DNA of 64,000 nucleotides from Crenothrix sp043729335 (GTDB lineage Bacteria > Pseudomonadota > Gammaproteobacteria > Methylococcales > Methylomonadaceae): contig NZ_JAYTLQ010000010.1 of the NCBI RefSeq assembly GCF_043729335.1, positions 1 to 64,000 on the forward strand. Direction: 5' to 3'. A program made the position numbers and the translations under genes. A model generated the notes under the pieces. That model searched no databases and was not told the DNA's origin. It saw nothing but the letters and a program-made list of their open reading frames with translations. Position 1 is the first letter of the stretch; each line of letters opens with the position of its first letter. Of the stretch, positions 52,920 to 62,748 are shown piece by piece.

Positions 52920-54161
52920 ATGCGAATTTGTGTGATCCTTTGGCTGATTGTATTAAGCCAATTAACAGCGTGTACGGTCATTCCTGGCATGCATATGAGT
53001 CCATTTTCTGTGCAGTCGCATGTAGAAGTACCTATTACGGAAAATAACAAAACAACGTTAAAAAAACTCAACATTAAGTTAATTACTGCCCAGCTTATTT
53101 TAGATTTAGAAAAGGATTTTAATAATCGCAGCTTAGGCAAAGATAACGTTGCCAATCATTATTTTGATTACCGGATTGGCTCTAAAACAGTAAAAGAAAC
53201 TCCCATGCAAGAACCCTACTATCAATATATGGTAGGGCCTAGGGATATATTAACGATAACAGTATGGGAGCATCCCGAATTGACCATTCCGGCCGGTGAG
53301 TTTCGCTCTGCAGAAGCGTCGGGTACTCTTGTGGGGGAAGACGGCAGCTTTTATTATCCGTACGCCGGTATTATTAAAGCGGCAGGTAGAGCGGTTGAAG
53401 ACATTCGTAACGAATTGGTGCGCAAGCTTTCTGCATTTATTGAGATGGTGCAATTAGATGTGCGCGTGGCAGGTTATAGGAGTCAACGGGTGTATGTGGT
53501 GGGTGAGGTAAAACAGCCAGGAATTCAAACGGTTAAAGATATTCCTTTAACTGTTTTAGAAGCCATTAATAATGCGGGCGGTGTTAATCCGGAAGCTGAT
53601 TTACGCAATCTTACCTTAACCAGACAAGATAAATCTTACAGCATAAATTTACTGGCACTCTATGAGGGCGGTGATTTACGTCAGAATGTTTTATTGCAAC
53701 ATGGCGACGTTATTAACGTACCCGACAGCATGTTCAACAAAATTTTTGTGTTGGGTGATACAACTGTGGGCGGAGCGGGTGCCGGAAGAGGGCGCAGTGT
53801 CATGATGAATAAGGGACGTATGACCTTGGCCGAAGTACTCAGTGATGCAGGTGGCCTTAATCAGGATACCAGTGATCCTTCCAGAATTTTCGTGTTTAGA
53901 AGCGGTATTAACAAACCAGAAATATTCCATCTGGATGCAAAATCACCTGATGCTTTATTGCTGGCTGATAGATTTCCCATGCAGCCCCGTGATGTTGTTT
54001 ATGTGGATCGTGCCGAAGGCATACGCTGGAACCAAATTATTGCGCAAATTCAACCGACTGTTTCATTGCTAAGTAGTTTCGGTACTATACAAATGAAGCC
54101 TTTTGAAGATACCAGCACCAGTGGCACTATTCCCTGTGTTCCAGGTTTCACTTGCCCGTGA
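52920..54161 (+). CDS. wza: Outer-membrane polysaccharide export lipoprotein (Wza-type)
   Basis: The 413-residue protein has a lipoprotein signal (VLSQLTAC, Cys at about 18). The Poly_export domain starts YQYMVGPRDILTITVWEHPE, followed by SLBB-like parts (QRVYVVGEVKQPGIQTVKD, FVLGDTTVGGAGAGRGRS) and DRAEGIRWNQIIAQIQPTVS at the end. It forms the export channel for EPS. Its last 50 codons are duplicated out of frame just after the stop. Gap to wzc 388 bp. Confidence 0.93.
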   Translation: MRICVILWLIVLSQLTACTVIPGMHMSPFSVQSHVEVPITENNKTTLKKLNIKLITAQLILDLEKDFNNRSLGKDNVANHYFDYRIGSKTVKETPMQEPYYQYMVGPRDILTITVWEHPELTIPAGEFRSAEASGTLVGEDGSFYYPYAGIIKAAGRAVEDIRNELVRKLSAFIEMVQLDVRVAGYRSQRVYVVGEVKQPGIQTVKDIPLTVLEAINNAGGVNPEADLRNLTLTRQDKSYSINLLALYEGGDLRQNVLLQHGDVINVPDSMFNKIFVLGDTTVGGAGAGRGRSVMMNKGRMTLAEVLSDAGGLNQDTSDPSRIFVFRSGINKPEIFHLDAKSPDALLLADRFPMQPRDVVYVDRAEGIRWNQIIAQIQPTVSLLSSFGTIQMKPFEDTSTSGTIPCVPGFTCP

Positions 54162-54345
54162 TGTGCTGTCTGTTGATTGTGCCGAAGGCATACACTGGAA
54201 TCAAATTATTGTGCAAATTCAACAGACTGTCAGCTTTCTAAGTAGTTTCGGTGCTATACAAATGAAGCCTCTTGAAGATGCCAGCATCGGCACTTTTAAT
54301 GGCAACATAAACAACGTTGGGTGTGTTCTTACGGTTACTTGTTAA
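54155..54345 (+). repeat. Out-of-frame tandem duplication of the wza 3' end
   Basis: CCCGTGATGT at 53,986 and 54,155 begin two copies of about 130 bases. Copy 2 encodes DCAEGIHWNQIIVQIQQTVS and LSSFGAIQMKPLEDAS, closely matching wza DRAEGIRWNQIIAQIQPTVS and LSSFGTIQMKPFEDTS. The offset is 169 bases (not a multiple of three), so copy 2 is in a different frame. It runs to a TAA at 54345. Whether a second product is made is unknown. Confidence 0.8.
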
Positions 54346-54549
54346 CTTGGTCGACCCACTAAAGCGAACATTGGGTAAGAATTGACCGCTCATCTACGCT
54401 TATGGATGGATGGGCATGTGTATGGCAAGGTTTAGGCTGAGTGAAATTAAGGTGTTATTTTAGCCAAAGAACATAACTATTAATCTATTTTAAGAATAGG
54501 CAACTAGAATGATAATTCAAGATTTATTATTAATGATGACTGGCGGCTG

Positions 54550-56817
54550 ATGCTAAATAACACTAACGACAACACCCAAAATTCTGTCAATGATTTATCC
54601 CATCATCAAGAAGATGATGAGATTGATTTGGCTGATTTATTGGGTACTTTGCTGGATAATAAGTGGCTGATTATTACAGTGACTACAAGCGTGCTGTTAA
54701 TAGGCTTGGCGAAAGCTTTTATTGATACCCCTATTTATAAAACCGATGCCATGCTGCAATTGCAAGAGCAATCAAAATCATCGTTGCTTGATGGCTTGGG
54801 CGATATGAGTGATGTGATGGAAACCAAAAAGCCGATTATGGCTGAAATTGAGTTGCTTAAATCACGCTTGATATTGGGTGAGACGGTTAAAAATCTTAAG
54901 TTAAATATTAGTGCCCAACCTAAATATTTTCCTAAGATTGGCGCTGCTATTGCCCGACGTTTTAAATCCAATGGCACAGAGGAATTTGCCCAACCTTTAT
55001 TTGGACAGCCTCAATATGCTTGGGGCGGTGAAGAAATTCATGTGGATAATTTTACCGTGCCGGCCAGTTGGGAAGGCAAGGCATTAACGTTGGTGGCTGA
55101 TAAACACGGTTATTTTCAACTTTTAAATGGATTGACTTTGGTGCTGGAAGGTCAGGTCAATAAACTTGTACAAAAGAAAGTGCCGGATGAGAAAGAGCCT
55201 GTCACGCTTTTTATATCCGTGTTAAAAGCCCGTCCCGGTACGCAATTTGTATTGATTCGCCAGTCGGATATTTCTGGTATTAACGCACTTAAAGGTATTG
55301 TTTCCGTAGCAGAAAAAGGCAAATCGACAGGCATTCTGGAGTTGACTGCAGAATCCGACAATCCGCAATTAGCGGTAAGGATTTTAAATGAAATTGCTAA
55401 TATTTATGTTAAGCAAAATGTAGAAGACAAATCTACCGAAGCCCAAAAAACCTTAGAGTTTCTGGAACAGCAACTACCCAAGCTAAAAGAACAGCTGGAA
55501 GTATCAACCGCTACGTTAAATGATTTTAGAACCAGTAAAGGTTCGCTTGATCTGGAGCAAGAAACCCAGGGCGTGCTAACAGGCGTAGTGGAGTTACAAA
55601 CTCAAACCACGCTGTTGCAACAAAAGCGCGATGAACTCCGCCAGCGTTTCACTGAATCTCACCCATCTGTAGTTGCCTTGGATAAGCAAATTGCACGATT
55701 AATGGAGCAGATGAAGGGATACGATAACAAAATAGAAACGTTACCGGAAACTCAAAAAGTTATCTTAAGGTTATCCAGAGATGTACAGGTTAATACTGAG
55801 TTATACACATCGCTATTAAATAGCGCACAAACCATAAGGGTCGCCAAAGCGGGCACTGTCGGGGATGTCAGGATTATCGACTATGCCGTGTTGCCAACCA
55901 CACCGATAAAGCCGAAAAAAACCTTGATTGTTGCGGTTGCTTTTATCGTAGGTTTAATTTTGGGCATTGCTATTGCGTTAATTCGCAAAGCCATGCAACG
56001 CGGCGTAGAAGATCCTGATCTTATTGAAAAACAGCTGCATATTCCGGTTTATGCCACAGTGCCCTTTAGCGACACGCAAAAAAATCTGCGTAAACAATTT
56101 AAAAGTAAAGATCCTTCGCAATCCTATCGCCCCATTTTGCTGGCTGTAGAAAGCCCTGAGGATCTGGCGATTGAAAGTTTACGCAGCTTAAGAACTTCTT
56201 TGCATTTTGCGTTTTTAGAAGCACAAAACAACACCATCATGATTACCGGGCCACGACCTGAGATTGGTAAAAGCTTTATTGCGCTTAATCTTTCTATTGT
56301 ATTGGCTAACGCAGGCAAAAAAATATTATTAATTGATGGCGATTTGCGTCGGGGTTATCTGCATAAAGAGCTGGGTGTGCGCAGGGAAAATGGTTTATCT
56401 GAACTGGTTTCACAATCCATTACCCTTCCTGAAATCATCCATAAAATACCAGGCGCTAATTTTGATTTTATCGCCACCGGCAAACTGCCGCCTAATCCTT
56501 CAGAAATATTGTTACATACTCGTTTTGCCAGTCTACTGGAAACGATCAGGAAGCAATATGATTACGTCATCATAGATTCACCGCCCATTTTAGCGGTTAC
56601 CGACGCCACTATTATTGGTCGTCTTGCCGGTGCAACCCTGATGGTTGTTAGAGCCGGTATGCACCCCATGCGCGAAATTGAACAGGCAAATAAGCGCCTC
56701 ATTCAGGGCGGTGTGCGTACAAAAGGTATTGTGTTTAATGGCATAGTGAAAACTTCTTCTGCTTACGGCACATACCGATACACCTATCAATATGATTATA
56801 AAAGCCGAAAACACTAA
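54550..56817 (+). CDS. wzc: Polysaccharide co-polymerase and tyrosine autokinase (Wzc-type)
   Basis: The 755-residue protein has an acidic N-terminus, a first membrane helix (WLIITVTTSVLLIGLAKAFI), a large periplasmic part with coiled coil (about 290-420) and a second helix (TLIVAVAFIVGLILGIAIAL). The cytoplasmic BY-kinase domain has a Walker A variant (ITGPRPEIGKSFIALNLS), Walker A' (LLIDGDLRRGYLHKEL), Walker B (YVIIDSPPILAVTDA) and a Tyr cluster at the end (YGTYRYTYQYDYK). It controls EPS chain length and export, cycling with Wzb. Confidence 0.95.
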   Translation: MLNNTNDNTQNSVNDLSHHQEDDEIDLADLLGTLLDNKWLIITVTTSVLLIGLAKAFIDTPIYKTDAMLQLQEQSKSSLLDGLGDMSDVMETKKPIMAEIELLKSRLILGETVKNLKLNISAQPKYFPKIGAAIARRFKSNGTEEFAQPLFGQPQYAWGGEEIHVDNFTVPASWEGKALTLVADKHGYFQLLNGLTLVLEGQVNKLVQKKVPDEKEPVTLFISVLKARPGTQFVLIRQSDISGINALKGIVSVAEKGKSTGILELTAESDNPQLAVRILNEIANIYVKQNVEDKSTEAQKTLEFLEQQLPKLKEQLEVSTATLNDFRTSKGSLDLEQETQGVLTGVVELQTQTTLLQQKRDELRQRFTESHPSVVALDKQIARLMEQMKGYDNKIETLPETQKVILRLSRDVQVNTELYTSLLNSAQTIRVAKAGTVGDVRIIDYAVLPTTPIKPKKTLIVAVAFIVGLILGIAIALIRKAMQRGVEDPDLIEKQLHIPVYATVPFSDTQKNLRKQFKSKDPSQSYRPILLAVESPEDLAIESLRSLRTSLHFAFLEAQNNTIMITGPRPEIGKSFIALNLSIVLANAGKKILLIDGDLRRGYLHKELGVRRENGLSELVSQSITLPEIIHKIPGANFDFIATGKLPPNPSEILLHTRFASLLETIRKQYDYVIIDSPPILAVTDATIIGRLAGATLMVVRAGMHPMREIEQANKRLIQGGVRTKGIVFNGIVKTSSAYGTYRYTYQYDYKSRKH

Positions 56818-56838
56818 CTCTTCTCCAATGAGTAATTT

Positions 56839-58071
56839 ATGCACATCAGTTTCTTTTTAACCGCTTTTGCCGCAACATTTTTTCTTGTTGTCATTTTAAA
56901 TCCGCTGGCGTGTAAAACAGGCTTGATGGATCATCCTGGGCATAGAAAGCACCATGCAGACCCGACGCCGCTTACCGGTGGTTTGGCGGTCTATCTGGCC
57001 ATACTGGTTACGCTGTTTATTCATGATATTAATCTGCCCAACAAATCGGCTTATATTTTTTCTGCCACGATATTGGTGTGTATCGGTTTGGTAGATGATT
57101 ACAAACCTGTCAGTTTTAAAGTCAGAATTCTGGCTCAGATTGCCGTGGGTTTATTGATGACTCAAATTGCTGATATAAAAATTGTTGATTTAGGCGATTT
57201 ATGGAATTTTGGCAATTTTGAGCTGGGTAGTTTTGCCACTGCATTTACCATTTTTGCGTTGGTCGGGGGTATTAATGCGTTTAATATGGCTGACGGCATA
57301 GATGGCTTAGTCGGTGGTTTAACATTGATCGCGATTGGTACTGTCGCGGTATTAGCGTGGGTTTATGAAGATTGGATACTGTTCAATTACTGTATTATTT
57401 TTATTGCTGCCGTCATCGTTTTTCTGATATTTAATCTGAGGATTTTTGGCCAGGCCAGTACTAAAATATTTTTGGGTGATACCGGCAGCACGTTGTTTGG
57501 TTTTATTGTCTCGTTGTTATTAATTTATATCTCCCAGGGCGAAGATCGCCTGATTACCCCGGTAACAGTATTATGGGTGCTGGCCATACCGCTGATCGAT
57601 TCGGTATCTACCATGGTGCGCCGTATCGCGAATGGGCGCTCACCGTTTTTTCCTGATCGGGAGCATTTTCATCATATTTTGCCCTTAACAGGATTAACCA
57701 ATAAGCAAACATTGTTGGTTATTTTGGTAAGTTCTCTTGTACTCACCATTATTGGCATTACCGCAAGCTTAGTATTTCATGTCCCCGATGGCATATTGCT
57801 GGCCTTGTTTTTATGTGTTTTTACCGGTCACTATGTGGCTATGGGAAAAATTAATGAACGCGCAAAAAGAGAGCGCCGAAAAGTAGCCCCTTTACCCGCT
57901 GCCGTCATAACCGATAGAAGACAGGCAGAGAGACGGGTGTCAGGGCATAATACGGTTGTTATAAATGAGCGCAGAAGACATGATCGTCGAGTACACATCG
58001 TAGCGATTACTTTTGAGGACAGGCGCATAGGTGAAAGACGCGATGAAGAAAGATTAGCCGCGCCTGGATAG
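56839..58071 (+). CDS. Undecaprenyl-phosphate sugar-1-phosphate transferase (WecA/MraY family) with basic tail
   Basis: The 410-residue protein has about ten to eleven membrane helices and the family motifs LVDDYKPVSFKVRILAQI, INAFNMADGIDGLVGGLTL, KIFLGDTGSTLFGFIVSLL and PFFPDREHFHHILPLTGLTN. It starts EPS repeat-unit assembly by adding a sugar phosphate to lipid carrier. An unusual C-terminal extension (about 345-410) carries repeated RRxxERR / DRR segments (DRRQAERRVSGHN, ERRRHDRRVH, EDRRIGERRDEER). Donor sugar unknown. Confidence 0.88.
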   Translation: MHISFFLTAFAATFFLVVILNPLACKTGLMDHPGHRKHHADPTPLTGGLAVYLAILVTLFIHDINLPNKSAYIFSATILVCIGLVDDYKPVSFKVRILAQIAVGLLMTQIADIKIVDLGDLWNFGNFELGSFATAFTIFALVGGINAFNMADGIDGLVGGLTLIAIGTVAVLAWVYEDWILFNYCIIFIAAVIVFLIFNLRIFGQASTKIFLGDTGSTLFGFIVSLLLIYISQGEDRLITPVTVLWVLAIPLIDSVSTMVRRIANGRSPFFPDREHFHHILPLTGLTNKQTLLVILVSSLVLTIIGITASLVFHVPDGILLALFLCVFTGHYVAMGKINERAKRERRKVAPLPAAVITDRRQAERRVSGHNTVVINERRRHDRRVHIVAITFEDRRIGERRDEERLAAPG

Positions 58072-58150
58072 TTTTTAAAGCATTCAATAAACGAACTGAA
58101 GTTAAATGCTTATCCTTCGCAAAATTAATAACTAACTCCTTTACTGGTAT

Positions 58151-59041
58151 ATGAATAATCTCAAAAAAAATCAACAGCGCAAAGGTATTATTCTAGCAGG
58201 GGGGAGTGGTACACGGCTGTACCCTTTAACCCTTGCTGTCAGCAAGCAGCTGATGCCGATCTACGATAAGCCGATGATTTATTACCCCTTAAGTGTACTG
58301 ATGCTGTCGGGTATCCGCGATATTTTGATTATTACCACGCCAGAAGATTCTGCTCAATTTCAGCAACTGCTGGCCGATGGCACGCAATGGGGTTTGAATA
58401 TTCAATATGCTGTGCAGCCTAAACCTGAAGGACTGGCGCAAGCTTTTTTGATTGGAGCCGAATTTTTGGGTACAGCACCTGCGACGCTTATTCTAGGTGA
58501 CAATATTTATTACGGCGAAGGCTTATCCAAGCGTTTGCAAGTGGTGGCGCAACAAGAAACGGGTGCTACGGTATTTGCTTATTACGTTAAAGATCCCGAG
58601 CGTTATGGTGTAGTAGATTTTGATGCTGAAGGAAAAGCCTTAAGCATTGAGGAAAAACCAGAGCATCCCCGTTCTAATTATGCGGTTACCGGTTTGTATT
58701 TTTATGACAATCAAATCGTTGATATGGCAAAAGAAGTGCGTCCTTCGGCACGTGGCGAATTAGAAATAACTACCCTTAACCAAATGTACTTAGAGCGCGG
58801 GTTGTTACAGGTAGAAATGCTTACCCGTGGCACAGCGTGGTTAGATACCGGTACCTATGCATCCCTTTTAGATGCGGCTAATTACGTGCGTGTTATTGAG
58901 GATCGCCAAGGTTTAAAGATTGCTTGTCCTGAAGAAATAGCCTGGCGCATGGGCTATATCGGCGCAGAGCAATTGCAAGCCTTAGCCGAGCCATTGAAGA
59001 AAAGCGGCTATGGGGATTATTTGATGGAATTGTTGGTATGA
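58151..59041 (+). CDS. rfbA: Glucose-1-phosphate thymidylyltransferase
   Basis: RmlA makes dTDP-glucose. The 296-residue protein has GIILAGGSGTRLYPLTLAVS, LMPIYDKPMIYYPLSVLM, ILGDNIYYGEGLSK and the GTAWLDTGTYASLLDA end. First gene of rmlA-C-D-B, which overlap by four bases each and make dTDP-4-keto-rhamnose/rhamnose precursors. Confidence 0.97.
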   Translation: MNNLKKNQQRKGIILAGGSGTRLYPLTLAVSKQLMPIYDKPMIYYPLSVLMLSGIRDILIITTPEDSAQFQQLLADGTQWGLNIQYAVQPKPEGLAQAFLIGAEFLGTAPATLILGDNIYYGEGLSKRLQVVAQQETGATVFAYYVKDPERYGVVDFDAEGKALSIEEKPEHPRSNYAVTGLYFYDNQIVDMAKEVRPSARGELEITTLNQMYLERGLLQVEMLTRGTAWLDTGTYASLLDAANYVRVIEDRQGLKIACPEEIAWRMGYIGAEQLQALAEPLKKSGYGDYLMELLV

Positions 59042-59586
59042 AGTTAATTGATACTCATATCCCTGATGTGAAAATCATCGAACCCAATATATTTGGGGAT
59101 ACACGCGGATTTTTTATGGAAACCTGGAGTGTGCAGGCCTTTGAATCATTAGGCTTGCATGCCACTTTTGTCCAAGACAATCACAGCCGTTCGCGCCAAG
59201 GTATATTGCGCGGTTTACATTATCAGCTTCAGCATCCACAGGGTAAGCTGGTGCGTGTGACTCACGGTAAAGTATTTGATGTGGCGGTAGATGTGCGTCG
59301 CAGCTCTGCAAGCTTCGGTCAATGGGTGGGTGTGGAGTTATCGGAGGATAATCCGCAAATGCTGTGGATTCCGCCTGGTTTTGCACATGGTTTTTATGTG
59401 ATGAGTGAGTCAGTTGATTTTCTTTACAAATGTACTGATGTCTATGCGCCGGAACATGAGCGCAGTCTACAGTGGGATGATCCTACCCTCGCCATAAAAT
59501 GGCCGTTAGTCAATGGTGAAACACCGCTGCTGTCGGCAAAAGATGCCCAGGCTGTAAGTTGGCAAGAGGCGGAGATGTTTGAATGA
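59038..59586 (+). CDS. rfbC: dTDP-4-dehydrorhamnose 3,5-epimerase
   Basis: RmlC, 182 residues, cupin fold. Features: DTRGFFMETWSVQAFESLG, FVQDNHSRSRQGILRGLHYQ (His base), KVFDVAVDVRRSSASFGQWV and WIPPGFAHGFYVMSESVDF. ATGA overlap with rfbA and with rfbD. Confidence 0.97.
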   Translation: MKLIDTHIPDVKIIEPNIFGDTRGFFMETWSVQAFESLGLHATFVQDNHSRSRQGILRGLHYQLQHPQGKLVRVTHGKVFDVAVDVRRSSASFGQWVGVELSEDNPQMLWIPPGFAHGFYVMSESVDFLYKCTDVYAPEHERSLQWDDPTLAIKWPLVNGETPLLSAKDAQAVSWQEAEMFE

Positions 59587-60512
59587 CAGATCAAACCCAT
59601 ACCAGCACGCAATTACCCATTAAAGTTTTGCTTACTGGCGCCAATGGTCAGCTGGGCGCTGAGTTACAAGCCACATGCCCTGCACATATAGTGCTCATTG
59701 CTACTCACAGGGGCACACTGGATATTACCCAGCCCGAACAAGTTGCGTTAGCGCTGACAAGCCATCAGCCCGATGTCATTATTAATGCCGCTGCGTACAC
59801 GGCTGTTGATAAGGCTGAAACTGATGTGCAAAACGCGTATGCGATTAATCATTTAGCGGTTAAAGCTTTGGCACAGGCGGTAACGTTGTGGAATAAAAAT
59901 CAGCAGCGTAGTCTTTATTTGCTGCATATTTCTACGGACTTTGTCTTTGATGGCAAGCAATCTACGCCATACGCACCCACTGATGCTACCCATCCACAAG
60001 GTGTTTACGGGGAAAGCAAACTGGCCGGAGAAAAAGCACTACAAGAATATTGCCCAACCGCTGCCATAGTGCGCACCTCGTGGCTGTATTCGGCGTATGG
60101 CCATAACTTTGTTAAAACCATGTTGCGATTAATGGCTGAGCGTGATTCTCTAGGTGTAGTCGCAGAGCAAGTCGGTTCGCCCACTTGGACGCGCACATTA
60201 TCCAATACCTTATGGCGATGGGTGGAGCAAAAACCGCAGGGTATTTTTCATTGTTCAGATAATGGCGTGGCAAGCTGGTATGATTTTGCTATTGCTATTC
60301 AAGAAGAGGCCTTTGCGTTGGGGCTGATCACAAAAACTATACCCATAACGCCTTTACAATCCAAACAATACCCTACACCTGCTTGCCGTCCGGCTTTTAG
60401 CGTGATGGATAAGCGCAGCACAGAACAACAGCTAGGTTATAGCTTGCCGCATTGGCGAAATAGCTTGCGTAAAATGCTGATGGAATTAAAACAACAGACG
60501 ACAATACTATGA
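59583..60512 (+). CDS. rfbD: dTDP-4-dehydrorhamnose reductase
   Basis: RmlD, 309 residues, extended SDR. It has KVLLTGANGQLGAELQA (NAD(P) site), VIINAAAYTAVDKAETD, STDFVFDGKQSTPYAPTDA and the YGESKLAGEKAL Tyr/Lys. It makes dTDP-L-rhamnose. In the rml operon between rfbC and rfbB, overlapping each by four bases. Confidence 0.96.
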   Translation: MTDQTHTSTQLPIKVLLTGANGQLGAELQATCPAHIVLIATHRGTLDITQPEQVALALTSHQPDVIINAAAYTAVDKAETDVQNAYAINHLAVKALAQAVTLWNKNQQRSLYLLHISTDFVFDGKQSTPYAPTDATHPQGVYGESKLAGEKALQEYCPTAAIVRTSWLYSAYGHNFVKTMLRLMAERDSLGVVAEQVGSPTWTRTLSNTLWRWVEQKPQGIFHCSDNGVASWYDFAIAIQEEAFALGLITKTIPITPLQSKQYPTPACRPAFSVMDKRSTEQQLGYSLPHWRNSLRKMLMELKQQTTIL

Positions 60513-61564
60513 CTCCACATTATCATCCTCACAATTTATTGGTCACAGGCGGCGCTGGTTTTATTGGCACGAATTTCGTTTATTATTGGTTACAGCAATA
60601 TCCGGACACGCGTGTCGTCGTGTTAGATGCTTTGACTTACGCAGGCTGTTATGAAAATTTGTTGATGCTGGAAGGTAACAGTAGTTTTCGATTTGTTGAG
60701 GGTGATATTCTTGATCAAACCTTGGTAGAGCAATTACTACGCGATGAAAACATTGATACCCTGGTGCATTTTGCTGCCGAATCTCATGTTGACCGATCCA
60801 TTTACGGGCCTGATGCATTTTTAAAGACCAATATTGACGGCACTCACAGCTTGTTGAAAGCCGCAAAAAAAGTATGGTTAGATGAAAAATCGGATTTTAC
60901 ACACCGGTTTCATCATGTGTCCACCGATGAGGTCTATGGCACATTGTCGGCAACTGATCCGGCTTTCACTGAAATAACGCCGTATGCGCCAAACTCACCT
61001 TATGCTGCCAGTAAAGCCGCTTCTGATCACGTGGTGCGGGCGTATCAACATACCTATGGACTGCAAACGACTACCAGTAATTGTTCTAATAACTATGGCC
61101 CCTATCAGTATCCGGAAAAGCTGATTCCGTTAGCGATTTCTAATTTGTTGCAAGGCAAAGCGGTGCCCATTTACGGGGATGGCCAACAAATTCGCGATTG
61201 GCTTTATGTCGATGATCATAATCGGGGAATTGATTTGATTATTCGTAGCGGCCGAGTAGGTGAAACCTATAATATTGGCGGTAACAACGAGCAAGCTAAT
61301 CTGAGCTTAATTCACGAGTTATGTGCTTTGTTAGATGCGCGCTTTCCAGATTCTCAGCATGTGCCGCACAATCAACATATTACTTATGTTACCGACAGAC
61401 CCGGGCACGATCGGCGTTATGCGATCGATAACAGCAAGATTTGCCGAGAACTTGGCTATGAACCAATCGAAACTTTTCAGTCGGGGCTTGCCAAGACGGT
61501 GGCTTGGTATTTGGAGCGGCCGGCGTTTTGGCAAGGTGATGTGAAATTATTTGGTGCGCATTAG
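60509..61564 (+). CDS. rfbB: dTDP-glucose 4,6-dehydratase
   Basis: RmlB, 351 residues. It has LLVTGGAGFIGTNFVYYWL, HFAAESHVDRSIYGPDAFLK, HVSTDEVYGTL and YAASKAASDHVVRAYQHTYG (Tyr/Lys). Product dTDP-4-keto-6-deoxyglucose is the branch point for rhamnose and for the deoxysugar genes that follow (2,3-dehydratase). Confidence 0.97.
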   Translation: MTPHYHPHNLLVTGGAGFIGTNFVYYWLQQYPDTRVVVLDALTYAGCYENLLMLEGNSSFRFVEGDILDQTLVEQLLRDENIDTLVHFAAESHVDRSIYGPDAFLKTNIDGTHSLLKAAKKVWLDEKSDFTHRFHHVSTDEVYGTLSATDPAFTEITPYAPNSPYAASKAASDHVVRAYQHTYGLQTTTSNCSNNYGPYQYPEKLIPLAISNLLQGKAVPIYGDGQQIRDWLYVDDHNRGIDLIIRSGRVGETYNIGGNNEQANLSLIHELCALLDARFPDSQHVPHNQHITYVTDRPGHDRRYAIDNSKICRELGYEPIETFQSGLAKTVAWYLERPAFWQGDVKLFGAH

Positions 61565-61636
61565 TTAAATGGCATTGGGTTTATAAATAGCTTATACCCA
61601 CTATACAATCTTAGCCCTTTGATTTATAGGTATTCC

Positions 61637-62529
61637 ATGAAATTCCTTGACGTAAAAATTGATTTTGCTTTTAAGAAGGTTTTTGGCAGTGCCGACTCAA
61701 AAGATATTCTGATCAGTTTTTTAAATTCTGTGATTGAATTTGAAAATCATAGGACGATAAAAGATTTGACCATAGTCGATCCTTATAGCATCCCTTTGCT
61801 AAAAGGCATGAAGGACACCTATGTTGATGTAAAGGCTGAATTAAGTGATAAGAGCCGCGTTATTATAGAAATGCAGGTTTTAAATCATGAAGGCCTGGAA
61901 AAACGAATTCTCTACAACGCAGCAAAAAATTATTCAATACAACTTAAAAAGGGTGATGCTTATCATTTGTTAAATCCGGTGATTGCCCTAACTATCACTG
62001 ACTTTACCCTGTTTAAAAATAGCGAAGAGTTAATTAATAATTTTAAGTTGATAGAAAAGAAGCAGTTTATTGAATACAGTGATGATATAGAATTGATATT
62101 TGTTGAGTTACCCAAGTTTATTAAAACTGAGGCAGAGCTTGAAACTATTCAGGATAAATGGCTTTACTTTATAAAAAATGCAGGCGATTTGGATTATATC
62201 CTAATAATCTTGACCAAGCACTGGAAAAAGCTTTTAACATCGCTAATGAAGCTAATTTGAGCGAGGAAGAATTAGAACTCCAGCATAAGAAAAAAGATTG
62301 GATTTATATTCAAAAAAGTTCGATAGAGTTTGCTACAAAAACAGGTTTGCAACAAGGACTGGAGCAGGGCTTAGAGCAAGGTTTGGAGCAAGGCTTAGAA
62401 CAAGGTGAATGGAACGCAAAAATAAAAATGGTTTTAAATGCACATCAAATGGGTTTGCCTGTACAAACAATCTGTACATTGACCGGGCTTGGTGAGGATG
62501 AGGTAGTGTCTTTTTTACAGAAAAGCTAG
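61637..62529 (+). pseudogene. Rpn-family PD-(D/E)XK nuclease/transposase, frameshifted
   Basis: Frame 1 from ATG 61637 reads KFLDVKIDFAFKKVFGSADS, VDVKAELSDKSRVIIEMQV and ends at 62260. The C-terminal part is in another frame: NNLDQALEKAFNIANEAN, LSEEELELQHKKKDW, then GLEQ repeated four times, and CTLTGLGEDEVVSFLQKS to 62529. The shift lies at about 62,198-62,200 (TATATCCTAAT), where one extra base would give YIPNNL. Rpn proteins promote recombination and carry GLxQG repeats. It may be a sequencing error or a real inactivation. Its insertion between rml genes and deoxysugar genes suggests mobility. Confidence 0.8.
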
Positions 62530-62748
62530 ATGCCAAAGAATATTGATGACTTTATTAATTCTTAAAGATAGGCTGAAGTTATTTTATTAATTTATTTGGC
62601 AAAAGGATCTGTATTATAGTTAACACAAGTGGCATTGAATATTTTTAAGGCATAGAAAAGGTTAAAAATGTCCCATATTTTTCAATCGAGACTGACTATT
62701 TTAATTTCATATTTGGATTAAATGTAATGACTTCACCGAATATAAAAA

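Noticed and set aside
54103..54345. A separate 80-codon gene after wza
   Set aside because: Its sequence is a diverged copy of the wza 3' end without its own ribosome site. Reported as a duplication rather than a gene.
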